NCBI RefSeq assembly: GCF_013363975.1 | Contig: NZ_JABWGN010000002.1 | Span: 682,001-746,000 of the forward strand | Reading direction: 5' to 3' | Source of the DNA: Nonomuraea montanisoli | GTDB taxonomy: Bacteria; Actinomycetota; Actinomycetes; Streptosporangiales; Streptosporangiaceae | Length of the DNA: 64,000 nt | Shown: piece by piece, positions 41,525 to 50,144 of the stretch | How the letters are laid out: the number at the start of each line of letters is the position of its first letter | Position numbering within the stretch: position 1 is the stretch's first letter | Notes under the pieces: model-generated | The model's database searches: none | Seen by the model: only the letters and a program-made list of their open reading frames with translations | Told to the model about the DNA's origin: nothing | Made by a program: the position numbers and the translations under genes

Positions 41525-42901
41525 ATGGATGTCCTTGATCTCTCGCGCTGGCAGTTCGGCATCACGACCGTCTACCACTTCCTGTTCGTGCCGCTCACGA
41601 TCGGCCTGTCGGCCGTCGTGGCCGGGCTGCAGACGGCGTGGCACCGCACCGGCAGGCAGGAGTACCTGCGGCTGACGCGGTTCTGGGGGCGTCTGTTCCT
41701 CATCAACTTCGCGATGGGCGTGGTGACCGGCATCGTGCAGGAGTTCCAGTTCGGCATGAACTGGAGCGCCTACTCCAGGTTCGTGGGGGACGTGTTCGGC
41801 GCGCCCCTCGCGATGGAGGGGCTGGTCGCCTTCTTCCTGGAGTCCACGTTCCTGGGGCTGTGGATCTTCGGCTGGGACAGGCTGCCGAAACGGGTCCACC
41901 TGGCCACGATCTGGCTGGCCGCAGTCGGCACCACCCTGTCCGCCTACTTCATCCTGGCCGCGAACTCCTGGATGCAGCACCCCGTGGGCTACCGGATCCA
42001 CGACGGCCGGGCGGAGCTGACCGACATCTGGGCGGTGCTGACCAACTCCACCACGCTGGTCACCTTCCCCCACGTGCTGTTCGGGGCGTTCCTGACCGTG
42101 GGCGCGTTCGTCCTCGGCATCAGCGCGTGGTTCCTGCTGCGCGGCCGGGACGTGGACCTCTTCCGCCGCTCGGCCCGCCTCGCGCTGGTCGTCAGCCTGG
42201 CGGCCGGGATCGGCGTGGCCGTCTCCGGGCACTGGCAGGCGCAGATCATGACCCGGCAGCAGCCGATGAAGATGGCCGCCGCCGAGGCGCTGTGGGAGGA
42301 CGAGACGTCGGCCGGCTTCTCGCTGTTCGCGGTCGGCGACGTCGAGAACGGCCGCAACCACGTCAACCTGCAGATCCCGTACGGCCTGAGCCTGCTGTCC
42401 ACCGACACGCCGCACGGCCGGGTGGAGGGCATCAACGACATCCAGGCCCGCTACCAGGCCCTCTACGGCCCCGGCGACTACCGGCCGGTGGTCGGCCTGG
42501 CCTACTGGTCGTTCCGGCTGATGATCGGGTTCGGGGCGCTGTCGGCGCTGCTCGCGCTGGCCGGGCTCTGGCTGACCCGGCGCGGCCGGGTCCCGGCGGG
42601 CCGCTGGGCCCACCGCGCGGCCATCGCCGGCATCGGCCTGCCGTTCCTGGCGAACTCGCTCGGCTGGATCTTCACCGAGATGGGACGCCAGCCGTGGACC
42701 GTCTTCGGCGTCATGCGGACCTCCGCGGCGGTCTCGCCCGGCGCGGACGTCACGTCGGTGGCCATCACCCTCGCCGGGTTCACCCTCGTCTACGCCGTGC
42801 TGGCGGCCATCGAGGTGCGGCTGCTGCTGAAGTTCATCCGCATCGGCCCGCACGAGCCCGAGGCCGACGCCGAGCCCGCCGCCCCCGCCCTGGCCTACTG
42901 A
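41525..42901 (+). CDS. cydA: Cytochrome bd ubiquinol oxidase subunit I
   Basis: 458 residues, about nine membrane helices. The N-terminal LSRWQFGITTVYHFLFVPLT carries the haem b595-ligand His (YHF). GIVQEFQFGMNWSAYSRFVGDVFGAPLAMEG is the classic CydA segment, and GRQPWTVFGVMRT is the C-terminal signature. CydA with CydB forms the high-affinity terminal oxidase used at low oxygen. The Q-loop is short, as in most non-enteric enzymes. DevR-like boxes lie upstream, consistent with hypoxic induction. No cydDC genes are seen here. Confidence 0.95.
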   Translation: MDVLDLSRWQFGITTVYHFLFVPLTIGLSAVVAGLQTAWHRTGRQEYLRLTRFWGRLFLINFAMGVVTGIVQEFQFGMNWSAYSRFVGDVFGAPLAMEGLVAFFLESTFLGLWIFGWDRLPKRVHLATIWLAAVGTTLSAYFILAANSWMQHPVGYRIHDGRAELTDIWAVLTNSTTLVTFPHVLFGAFLTVGAFVLGISAWFLLRGRDVDLFRRSARLALVVSLAAGIGVAVSGHWQAQIMTRQQPMKMAAAEALWEDETSAGFSLFAVGDVENGRNHVNLQIPYGLSLLSTDTPHGRVEGINDIQARYQALYGPGDYRPVVGLAYWSFRLMIGFGALSALLALAGLWLTRRGRVPAGRWAHRAAIAGIGLPFLANSLGWIFTEMGRQPWTVFGVMRTSAAVSPGADVTSVAITLAGFTLVYAVLAAIEVRLLLKFIRIGPHEPEADAEPAAPALAY

Positions 42902-42956
42902 ACGCCCGCCGCCCCCGCCCCGGCCTGCTGAACGCCCGCCGCACGCCCGCCCGAAC
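42874..42956. repeat. 30-bp tandem repeat across the cydA stop codon
   Basis: Units of 30 bp starting GCCCGCCGCCCCCGCCC at 42874 (contains the stop) and 42904, and a partial third at 42934. The final codons and stop of cydA are therefore copied into the cydA-cydB spacer. Confidence 0.9.
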
Positions 42957-42987
42957 GCCGCGCAAGAGCTTGTGAGGACACGTCGTC

Positions 42988-43971
42988 ATGGAACTCACCA
43001 CCGTCTGGTTCGCCCTCATCGCCGTCCTGTGGACCGGCTACTTCGTCCTGGAGGGCTTCGACTTCGGCGTCGGCGTCCTGCTGCCCTTCCTGGCCCGCGG
43101 CGAGGCCGACCGGCGCGCCGCCGTGGGCACGATCGGCCCCGTCTGGGACGGCAACGAGGTGTGGCTGCTGGTGGCGGGCGGCGCGACCTTCGCCGCCTTC
43201 CCCGAGTGGTACGCCACCCTGTTCAGCGGCTTCTACCTGCCGCTGTTCCTCATCCTGCTGGCGCTGATCGCCCGCGGCGTGGCCCTCGAGTACCGCGGCA
43301 AGAGCGACGGCACGCGCGGCTGGGACCGGGCCTTCTTCTGGGGTTCGCTCGTCCCGGCGCTGCTGTGGGGCGTGGCCTTCGCCAACATCGTGCGCGGGGT
43401 CCCGCTCGACGCCGGCCACGAGTACACCGGCACGCTGCTGACCCTGCTCAACCCGGTCGCGCTGCTCGGCGGCGCGGCCACGTTGCTGCTGTTCACGCTG
43501 CACGGCGCGGTGTTCCTCGCCCTGCGCACCGTCAGTGACCTGCGCCGGCGCGCGATCCGGGCGGCCCGGGTGCTGGCCCCGGTGGCCCTGGTCGTGGTGA
43601 CGGCGTTCCTGGTGCTCATCCGCTCCGGTGCGCTGTCCTGGGTCGCGGTCGCGGTGGCCGTCGCCGGCCTCCTCGGCACCGTGGCCGCCACGGCGGCCGG
43701 CCGCGACGGCTGGGCGTTCGCCGCCAGCGCCGCCGGCATCGCGGCGTTCACCGCCACGCTGTTCACGAGCCTGTGGCCGGACGTCATGCCCGCCCTCGAC
43801 CCGGCCAACAGCCTCACCGTGGCCAACGCGGCCTCCTCGCCGTACACGCTCACGGTGATGACCTGGGTCGCCGCCGTCTGCACGCCGGTCGTGCTCGCCT
43901 ACCAGGCGTGGACGTACTGGGTGTTCCGCCGCCGCCTCACGGGCGAGCCGCCGCGCGCGGCCCTGCACTGA
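42988..43971 (+). CDS. cydB: Cytochrome bd ubiquinol oxidase subunit II
   Basis: 327 residues, about eight membrane helices. Hallmarks are LWTGYFVLEGFDFGVGVLLPF near residue 12, GPVWDGNEVWLLVAGGATFAAFPEWYA near 50 and a C-terminal NAASSPYTLTVMTW. Second structural subunit of the bd oxidase. It follows cydA after 86 bp that contain the duplicated cydA 3' end, and is presumably co-transcribed. Confidence 0.95.
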   Translation: MELTTVWFALIAVLWTGYFVLEGFDFGVGVLLPFLARGEADRRAAVGTIGPVWDGNEVWLLVAGGATFAAFPEWYATLFSGFYLPLFLILLALIARGVALEYRGKSDGTRGWDRAFFWGSLVPALLWGVAFANIVRGVPLDAGHEYTGTLLTLLNPVALLGGAATLLLFTLHGAVFLALRTVSDLRRRAIRAARVLAPVALVVVTAFLVLIRSGALSWVAVAVAVAGLLGTVAATAAGRDGWAFAASAAGIAAFTATLFTSLWPDVMPALDPANSLTVANAASSPYTLTVMTWVAAVCTPVVLAYQAWTYWVFRRRLTGEPPRAALH

Positions 43972-43975
43972 CCTG

Positions 43976-44032
43976 CGTGCGAAGGTCCCGGCGGCGGAGG
44001 CACAGGGCCCCTCCGCGCGGGACCTTCGGCCC
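43976..44032 (+). promoter_or_regulatory. DevR-like boxes before Acg 2 / sensor kinase
   Basis: GGGACCTTCGGCCC (44019-44032), a full box 71 bp before the ATG at 44090, and a half-site CGTGCGAAGGTCCC (43976-43989). They lie between cydB and the nitroreductase-kinase pair. Confidence 0.65.
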
Positions 44033-44089
44033 TGCCCGCGGCGTCGCTCCCGTGATGGTCTGGTCTCATCACCTCTGGGAGGTATCGCC

Positions 44090-45076
44090 ATGATCACCCG
44101 TACGGCAGAGCACCGGGAACGCGTCATCCAGGGAGCGCTCGAAGCGGCGCGCTGGGCGCCGTCCGTGCACAACACCCAGCCGTGGAGCTTCGCCGTCTCC
44201 GGCGAGGAGATCAGCCTGCGCGCGGACGTGGACCGCAAGCTGCGCCTGGGCGACCCCTCCGGCCGCGAGCTGCTCATCAGCTGTGGCGCCGCCCTGTTCA
44301 CGATCCGTACGGCGCTGCGCTGCGAGGGCGTGGAACCGGTCGTGCGGGTGCTGCCGGACCCGGACCGCCCCTCGCTCGTCGCCACGATCACGCTGGGTGA
44401 GCCTGCCGAGCCCGACGACCGGGTGCGCGCGATGGGCCGGCAGATCGAGCGGCGGCGCACCCACCGGGCCGGGTTCACCGACCTGCCGGTGCCCGAGCGG
44501 CTCATGGACGGCCTGGTCCGCGAGGCCAGGATCGAGGGGGCCAGGCTGACGCCGGTCCGCGCGCCGGTCGCGGTGACGATGCTCGCCGCCCTCACGCAGG
44601 CCGCGCAGGGCGCTCAGTCCCAGGACCGGGTGCTCACCCTGGAGGTCATCCGCTGGGCCCGGCCGCCGGGCAGCTCCCGCCGCGACGGCGTGCCCGCCGA
44701 GGGCTACCCGCGCACCGCGCCGCCCACGGACCCCGACTTCCCGCAGCGCGACTACGCCTGGCGGCACGAGTGGGGCAGCGAGGCCGACCTCAGCCGCTCC
44801 GCGTCCGTGGGCGAGGTGGCGCTGCTGACCACGACCGGCGACACCCGCGAGCAGTGGATCGCGGCCGGTCAGGCGCTCCAGCGGACGCTGCTGCACGCCT
44901 GCGCCCACGGCGTCAGCGCCGCCTTCCACACGCAGGCGCTGGAGATGTACCACCTGCGGGAGTTCCTGCGCCACGAGCTGTGCTCCGACGAGTACCCGCA
45001 GATGATCATGCGGCTGGGCATCACGTTCGACGACAAGGAAAGTGTCCGCCGATCCCTGGCCGAGATGCTCCAGTGA
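44090..45076 (+). CDS. Acg-family FMN nitroreductase-like protein 2
   Basis: 328 residues. Acg signature ARWAPSVHNTQPWSFAV near residue 22, SCGAALFTIRTALRCEG near 65, QALQRTLLHACAHGVSAAFH near 265 and the closing MRLGI. Full length for the family and without the repeats seen in Acg 1. GGGAGG precedes the ATG. It is 39 bp upstream of the sensor-kinase gene, so the two are likely co-transcribed from the DevR-boxed promoter. Confidence 0.88.
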   Translation: MITRTAEHRERVIQGALEAARWAPSVHNTQPWSFAVSGEEISLRADVDRKLRLGDPSGRELLISCGAALFTIRTALRCEGVEPVVRVLPDPDRPSLVATITLGEPAEPDDRVRAMGRQIERRRTHRAGFTDLPVPERLMDGLVREARIEGARLTPVRAPVAVTMLAALTQAAQGAQSQDRVLTLEVIRWARPPGSSRRDGVPAEGYPRTAPPTDPDFPQRDYAWRHEWGSEADLSRSASVGEVALLTTTGDTREQWIAAGQALQRTLLHACAHGVSAAFHTQALEMYHLREFLRHELCSDEYPQMIMRLGITFDDKESVRRSLAEMLQ

Positions 45077-45115
45077 CGTGCGGACCCCGGTGGGCGGGGG
45101 TGCGAAACTGGTCGT

Positions 45116-46804
45116 ATGACGCAAGGGGAGCACCGCCCGTTGATGCCCAACATGCGCCTGGACGAGCTCCTGGCGGAGCTCCAGGTCCGCCTCAACGCGG
45201 TCCTGGCCACCCGTGACCGGGTCCACACGCTGCTGGAGGCGGTCGTCTCGGTCGGCAGCGACCTCGATCTGGAGACCGTGCTGCGGCGCATCGTCCAGAC
45301 GGCCACCAACCTGGTCGACGCCAGCTACGGCGCCCTCGGCGTGGTCGGCCAGGAGAGCACGCTGCTCCAGTTCATCCCCGTCGGGCTGACGGAGGAGGAG
45401 ATCGCCCGGATCGAGCACTGGCCGCACGGCCTCGGCCTGCTGGGGCTGCTCATCAAGGACGCCAGGCCGCTGCGGCTGGGCCGCATCTCCGACCATCCCG
45501 AGTCGTACGGGTTCCCGCCGGGTCACCCGCCGATGGGCACGTTCCTCGGCGTGCCCGTGCGCGTCCGCGACGAGGTGTTCGGCAACCTCTACCTGACCGA
45601 GAAGCGCGGCGGGGGAGAGTTCGACGAGGAGGACGAGGCCATCGTCATCGCGCTGGCCACCGCCGCCGGCGTCGCCATCGAGAACGCCCGCCTGTACGAG
45701 GAGACGCGGCGGCGCGAGACCTGGCTGGAGGCGTCCTCCGACGTCACCACCCGCCTGCTGTCCGGGGCCGACCCGCGCGAGGTGCTCGCCCTGATGGCGG
45801 CCCGGGCGCGCCAGATGACGGACGCCGACCTGGTCCAGGTCCTCCTGCCGGGGCCGGACGACGGCGCGCTGCGGGCCGAGGTGGTCGAGGGCGAGCTGCC
45901 GCCCGAGGCGGCCGGCCTGGCGTACGAGCTGACCGGCTCCGCCGCGGGCGAGGTGTTCACCGGCGGCCGGGCGCTCAGCGCGGGCGACCTGCTCGACGCC
46001 GAGTCGCCGCTGCGCGCGCTCGGCTACGGTCCCGAGCTGCTGATGCCGCTCGGCGCCGGGCAGACCGTACGCGGCGTGCTGGCCCTGGCCAAGCGGTCCG
46101 GGCGGCTGCCCTTCAGCGGCTCGGAGCTGCGCATGCTGGAGGCGTTCGGCGGCCAGGCGGCGATCGCGCTGGAGCTGGCCGAGGCGCGCCGCGACGCCGA
46201 GCGCCTCACGCTGCTGGAGGATCGCGACCGCATCGCCAAGGACCTGCACGACGTGGTCATCCAGCGGCTGTTCGCCATCGCCATGACGCTCATGAGCACG
46301 GTGCGCCTCGTGGAGCGCCCCGAGGCGTCCGCCAGGCTCCAGCACGCCATCGACGAGCTGGACGAGACGATCCGGCAGATCCGCTCCACCATCTTCGCCC
46401 TGCAGAACGTGCCCGACGTGGCCGCGCCGAGCCTGCGCGCCCGCGTGGTGGACCTGGTGGAGTCGGCGCGCGGCCACCTCGGGTTCATGCCCGGCCTGCG
46501 CATGGAGGGCCAGCTCGACCACCGCGTGCCCGAGGAGCTCGCCGAGCAGTTGCTGGCCGTGCTGCGCGAGGCGCTGTCCAACGTGGTGCGGCACGCCAAG
46601 GCGTCGCGGGCCGACGTGTCGGTGGAGGTCGTGGGCGACCACCTCACGCTCACCGTGCGCGACAACGGGGTCGGGCTCACCCGGGACGGGCGGCGCAGCG
46701 GCCTGCGCAACATGGAGGAGCGCGCCGTCGCGCTCGGCGGCGACTTCGACCTCAGCTCTCCGGACGAGGGGGGCACCCGGCTGTGCTGGAGCGTCCCCGT
46801 GTGA
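45116..46804 (+). CDS. DevS/DosT-like GAF-GAF histidine kinase
   Basis: 562 residues. GAF-A (about 52-200) holds GASYGALGVVGQE-like core, then PESYGFPPGHPPMGTFLGVPVRV, where His137 aligns (from memory) with the haem-ligand His149 of DevS. GAF-B spans about 215-360. The HisKA_3 dimerisation box DRIAKDLHDVVIQRLFA has phospho-acceptor His378. The HATPase domain (about 465-562) has LREALSNVVRHAKA and RDNGVGL. It should sense oxygen, NO, CO or redox state and phosphorylate the DevR-like regulator encoded at 47392. It is soluble, with no membrane helix. Confidence 0.9.
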   Translation: MTQGEHRPLMPNMRLDELLAELQVRLNAVLATRDRVHTLLEAVVSVGSDLDLETVLRRIVQTATNLVDASYGALGVVGQESTLLQFIPVGLTEEEIARIEHWPHGLGLLGLLIKDARPLRLGRISDHPESYGFPPGHPPMGTFLGVPVRVRDEVFGNLYLTEKRGGGEFDEEDEAIVIALATAAGVAIENARLYEETRRRETWLEASSDVTTRLLSGADPREVLALMAARARQMTDADLVQVLLPGPDDGALRAEVVEGELPPEAAGLAYELTGSAAGEVFTGGRALSAGDLLDAESPLRALGYGPELLMPLGAGQTVRGVLALAKRSGRLPFSGSELRMLEAFGGQAAIALELAEARRDAERLTLLEDRDRIAKDLHDVVIQRLFAIAMTLMSTVRLVERPEASARLQHAIDELDETIRQIRSTIFALQNVPDVAAPSLRARVVDLVESARGHLGFMPGLRMEGQLDHRVPEELAEQLLAVLREALSNVVRHAKASRADVSVEVVGDHLTLTVRDNGVGLTRDGRRSGLRNMEERAVALGGDFDLSSPDEGGTRLCWSVPV

Positions 46805-46864
46805 CCCGCGGCCGAGCGGCTGCGGCCGAGCGGCCGAGCGGCCGAGCGGCTGTGACCCGCGGCC
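46801..46864. repeat. Duplicated 3' end of the sensor-kinase gene
   Basis: GTGACCCGCGGCC occurs at 46801-46813 (containing the stop) and at 46852-46864, with four CGGCCGAG-like units between. Same pattern as other 3'-end duplications in this window. Confidence 0.8.
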
Positions 46865-46874
46865 CGGCGGCGCT

Positions 46875-47288
46875 TCAGGCGTGGGTGATCTGCCGGCCCG
46901 TCACCTGCTCCATGTCCACCACGATGTAGTGGTTGCGCTCACCCGGCGCCCAGGCGGCCGGCGACAGCTCCGACAGCCGCGCGATCTCGTCCGGGTCCCG
47001 TACGGCCCGGGCGCGGCCCACGGCGGTCACGGACCAGCCGGTCCGCCGGTCCACGTCGAACTCGTCGGCCTCGAACGCCACCACGGCGTGCCGGGTGGCC
47101 GCGGCCAGCTTCGAGCCGGTGCTGGTGCGGATCACCACGCTCTCGCCGTCGAGGCGGAAGGTCACCGGCTGCACCGCGGGAAGGGCGTGGTCGGTGAACA
47201 CGATCCGCCCGATCGGCGCGCGGGACAGCAGGCGCAGGCACTCCTCGCGCGTGAGCACCCGCAGTCCGGACGAGTCCAAGGTGTACAT
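46875..47288 (-). CDS. PPOX-type flavin-binding protein (standalone)
   Basis: 137 residues, a single split-barrel domain: TREECLRLLSRAPIGRIVFTD near 12, VQPVTFRLDGESVVIRTSTG near 40 and the C-terminal VDMEQVTGRQI. It matches the PPOX half of the two XRE-PPOX fusions but lacks the helix-turn-helix. Homologues are members of mycobacterial DosR regulons and bind FMN or F420. It lies between the sensor-kinase and response-regulator genes, and a perfect-core DevR-like box is 49 bp before its ATG. Confidence 0.87.
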   Translation of the reverse strand: MYTLDSSGLRVLTREECLRLLSRAPIGRIVFTDHALPAVQPVTFRLDGESVVIRTSTGSKLAAATRHAVVAFEADEFDVDRRTGWSVTAVGRARAVRDPDEIARLSELSPAAWAPGERNHYIVVDMEQVTGRQITHA

Positions 47289-47323
47289 GTCTCCAGGATC
47301 GGCGGCCGGGCCGTTCGTGCTCA

Positions 47324-47363
47324 GGGCCGAAGGTCCCGTCGTCGCCGCCGTTCGGCGCCGAAC
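47324..47363 (-). promoter_or_regulatory. DevR-like box and adjacent palindrome before the PPOX gene
   Basis: GGGCCGAAGGTCCC (47324-47337; on the gene strand GGGACCTTCGGCCC) lies 49 bp before the ATG at 47288. A separate perfect 14-bp palindrome, GTTCGGCGCCGAAC, is at 47350-47363. Confidence 0.65.
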
Positions 47364-47391
47364 GCGGGCAGCCGAGCGTCGCGTGAGGCCG

Positions 47392-48033
47392 TCAGTCGCG
47401 CTTGTCGGCGCGCAGGCGGGCGGCCAGCGCGGCGGCCTGGGTGCGGCGCTGCATGTTGAGCTTGGACAGCAGGTTGGACACGTAGTTCTTGACGGTCTTC
47501 TCGGCGAGGAACAGCCGCTCGCCGATCTGCCGGTTCGTCAGGCCCTCGCCGATGAGGTCGAGGATGTGGCGCTCCTGGTCCGACAGGGCGGCCAGCGGGT
47601 CCTGGCGGGTGGCCTGGTCGCGCAGCCGCTGGAGCATCGCCGCCGTGGTCTGCGGGTCGAGCAGCGACTGCCCCGAGGCCACCGTGCGGACCGCGCCGAC
47701 CAGGTCGGAGCCGTGGATCTGCTTGAGCACGTAGCCGGACGCCCCGGCCATGACCGCGTCGAACAGCGCGTCGTCGTCCGCGTACGAGGTGAGCATGAGG
47801 CACGCCAGCCCCGGCAGCCGCGAGCGGGCCTCCCGGCACACGTCCACCCCGCTGCCGTCGGGCAGGCGAACGTCCAGGACCGCCACGTCGGGCTTGAGCG
47901 CGGGGATGCGGGCCACCGCCGACTCGGCGGTGCCGGCCTCGCCGATCACCTCGATGTCGTCTTCGGAGTCCAGCAGGGCGGCCACGCCCCGCCGCACCAC
48001 CTCATGATCATCGACGAGGAACACACGAATCAT
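47392..48033 (-). CDS. DevR/DosR-like NarL-family response regulator
   Basis: 213 residues, nearly the length of M. tuberculosis DevR (217). Receiver domain: acidic pocket Asp8/Asp9 (LVDDH), phospho-acceptor Asp54 (AVLDVRLPDGSG), and Thr/Ser and Lys104 region (LTSY...LKQI). LuxR/NarL helix-turn-helix at about 148-213 (LSDQERHILDLIGEGLTNRQ, then VKNYVSNLLSKLNMQRRTQAA), very close to DevR. It is the likely reader of the GGGAC-N4-GNCCC boxes found through this island. A box lies 51 bp before its own ATG, implying autoregulation. Confidence 0.92.
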   Translation of the reverse strand: MIRVFLVDDHEVVRRGVAALLDSEDDIEVIGEAGTAESAVARIPALKPDVAVLDVRLPDGSGVDVCREARSRLPGLACLMLTSYADDDALFDAVMAGASGYVLKQIHGSDLVGAVRTVASGQSLLDPQTTAAMLQRLRDQATRQDPLAALSDQERHILDLIGEGLTNRQIGERLFLAEKTVKNYVSNLLSKLNMQRRTQAAALAARLRADKRD

Positions 48034-48070
48034 GACTCCGACGCTAACCGGCGGCTCGGGCCTTCCGGAA

Positions 48071-48084
48071 GGGCCGAAGGTCCT
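48071..48084. promoter_or_regulatory. DevR-like box between the response regulator and universal stress gene 3
   Basis: GGGCCGAAGGTCCT, 51 bp before the response-regulator ATG and 105 bp before the universal-stress ATG on the other strand. A second palindrome, GGCCTTCCGGAAGG, lies immediately to its left (48059-48072). Confidence 0.65.
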
Positions 48085-48175
48085 CAAAAGCCGCGTGTCC
48101 TGGAGTTGGCGGGCCGCGGGGTGCCCGCGGCGCCGGTGGGAAGGACTCGAAGGGGGCGAACGGGGGAGGACATCG

Positions 48176-49015
48176 ATGATCGTCGCTGGTGTGGACGGGT
48201 CGCGGGCCGGGCTGGAGGCCGCCGGATGGGCGGCGGCCGAGGCGGCCCTGCGCGCGGCGCCGCTGAAGCTCGTGCACGCCCTGCCCGCCTGGGCGTGCGC
48301 GCCCGCGGACGGCCGGTACGCCGAGGTGGCCCGCTGGATGCGCGAGGGCGGCAGGACCGTGCTGGCCGCGGCCGAGGAGCGGGTGCGGCGCGAGCGGCCG
48401 GAGGTCGCCGTAGAGGCCGCGCTGCTGCCCGGCGACCCCCGGGCCGCCCTGGTGAAGGCCGCGGCGGGCGCGGACCTGCTGGTCATCGGCGGGCACGGCC
48501 TCGGCGGCGTGCGCGGCATGCTCGTGGGGTCGGTGGCGTACGGCGTGGCGGGTCACGCGCCGTGCGACGTGGTCGTGGTGCGCGAGGCGGCGGCGCCGGC
48601 GCGCGGCGAGGTGGTGGCCGGAGTGGACGGCTCGTCGTCGTCCGGCCGGGTGCTCGGCTTCGCCTTCGCCGAGGCGCGGCTGCGCGGGGCGACCCTGCGG
48701 GCCGTGCACGCCTGGGCCTGGCCGCGGATCGGCGGGTTCCCGCCGGCCGACCCGGAGCGGGAGGGCGACGAACTGGCCGCGCTGAAGGCCGCCCTGGCCG
48801 ACCGGCGGGAGCGTCACCCGGACGTGCCGGTGGTCGAGGAGGTCGTCCACGGGCATCCGGTGGCCGTGCTCCTTCAGGCCGCGAAAGGGGCGGACCTGCT
48901 GGTCGTGGGCTCCCACGGCCACGGGACGTTCGCCGGCATGCTGCTCGGCTCCGTCAGCCAGGCCATGCTGCACCACGCGCCCTGCCCGCTCGCCGTGGTC
49001 CGCGGCGGAGACTGA
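48176..49015 (+). CDS. Tandem-domain universal stress protein 3
   Basis: 279 residues, two UspA domains (about 1-135 and 142-278). Each has a nucleotide loop: GGHGLGGVRGMLVGSVA near 103 and GSHGHGTFAGMLLGSVS near 243. It is more diverged from the other two universal stress proteins than they are from each other. GGGGGAGGACATCG precedes the ATG. Divergent from the DevR-like gene across a shared DevR-like box. Confidence 0.9.
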   Translation: MIVAGVDGSRAGLEAAGWAAAEAALRAAPLKLVHALPAWACAPADGRYAEVARWMREGGRTVLAAAEERVRRERPEVAVEAALLPGDPRAALVKAAAGADLLVIGGHGLGGVRGMLVGSVAYGVAGHAPCDVVVVREAAAPARGEVVAGVDGSSSSGRVLGFAFAEARLRGATLRAVHAWAWPRIGGFPPADPEREGDELAALKAALADRRERHPDVPVVEEVVHGHPVAVLLQAAKGADLLVVGSHGHGTFAGMLLGSVSQAMLHHAPCPLAVVRGGD

Positions 49016-49176
49016 CCGCCGCCCGCCGCCCGCCGCCCGCGGTCCGAGAGCCGTTTTGTCGTGTTCCGCGCTAATCGCGGCGGCTGATCCGGAAATGCGA
49101 TCTTCCCCACGGCGGTCCGGAGTAGGATGACGTCGGACCCGACCCGTACGGCGTTCGGATCGAAGGAGGCGCCCCC

Positions 49177-50025
49177 GTGAGCGAGCTGGAGCGAGTGCCG
49201 CCGGGCGTGGACCCCCGCGTCCCGAGTGTCGCCCGGGTCTACGACTACCTCCTGGGCGGCAAGGACCACCTCGCGATCGATCGCGCCTTCGCCGACAAGC
49301 TGCTCGCCGTCGCGCCCGAGACGCGGCTCGTCGCCCGCGCCAACCGGCTCTTCCTCGTCCGCGCCGTCCGTCACCTGGCCCGGCGGGGGGTGCGCCAGTT
49401 CCTCGACCTCGGCACCGGCATCCCGACCTCGCCGAGCGTCCACGAGGTGGCCCGCGCGCTCGCGCCCGACAGCCGGGTCGTCTACGTCGACTACGACCCC
49501 GTCGTACGCCTCCACAGCGAGGTGCTGCTGGCCAGCTCGCCCGGCGTCGAGGCCATCCAGGCCGACCTGCGCGAGCCCGGCGCCATCCTCGGCGACCCGC
49601 GTGTCACCCGCCTGATCGACTTCTCGCAGCCGGTCGGCGTGCTCATGGTCGGCATCCTGCACTTCATCCTCGACAGCGAGGACCCCGCCGGCATCGTGGC
49701 GGACTTCCGCAAGTGGATGGCGCCCGGCAGCCACCTCGTCGTCACCCACGCCATGGCCGACAGCTCGCCCGAGGCGATCGCCCAGCTCAGCACCGCGACG
49801 GCCGGCACGTCGGCGCAGTCGGTGTTCCGCACCCGCGAGGAGGTGCTGCGGCTGACCGAGGGGTTCGAGCTCGTCGGGCCGGGCCTCGCGCCGGTCCACG
49901 AGTGGCGGATCCCGGGCGAGGAGGAGGACGAGTCGCCCATCCCGCTGCTGGAGGGCGTTCCGGCGGTCCGCATCGACGCCGCCGTCGGCCGCCTGGTCAC
50001 CCCCGCCGAGCCCGGCGGCCTCTGA
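49177..50025 (+). CDS. SAM-dependent methyltransferase, DUF574/PF04672 family
   Basis: 282 residues. The family opening PSVARVYDYLLGGKDHLAIDR (near 14) is followed by the SAM-binding glycine motif FLDLGTGIPT near 73, the acidic YVDYDPVV near 106, and HFILDSEDP near 163. This methyltransferase family is strongly expanded in Streptosporangiales and Streptomyces; substrates are mostly unknown. GAAGGAGG lies 7 nt before the GTG. An upstream TAGGAT hexamer (about 49123) could be its -10. No DevR-like box. Confidence 0.9.
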   Translation: MSELERVPPGVDPRVPSVARVYDYLLGGKDHLAIDRAFADKLLAVAPETRLVARANRLFLVRAVRHLARRGVRQFLDLGTGIPTSPSVHEVARALAPDSRVVYVDYDPVVRLHSEVLLASSPGVEAIQADLREPGAILGDPRVTRLIDFSQPVGVLMVGILHFILDSEDPAGIVADFRKWMAPGSHLVVTHAMADSSPEAIAQLSTATAGTSAQSVFRTREEVLRLTEGFELVGPGLAPVHEWRIPGEEEDESPIPLLEGVPAVRIDAAVGRLVTPAEPGGL

Positions 50026-50144
50026 CCCGCCGAGCCTGTCAGGGGCCGGTCCGGAAGGCGGTCGCCCGGCCGGGCGTGAAGCGGGCTCTGCCGGGTAGCC
50101 GGACGGGGAGGAAGCGCCACACCCTTTTCCGAGGGAGGCTCTCG

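Noticed and set aside
44069..46642. An 857-codon minus-strand frame opposite Acg 2 and the sensor kinase
   Set aside because: Antisense shadow of two genes with clear motifs; no ribosome site or domain.
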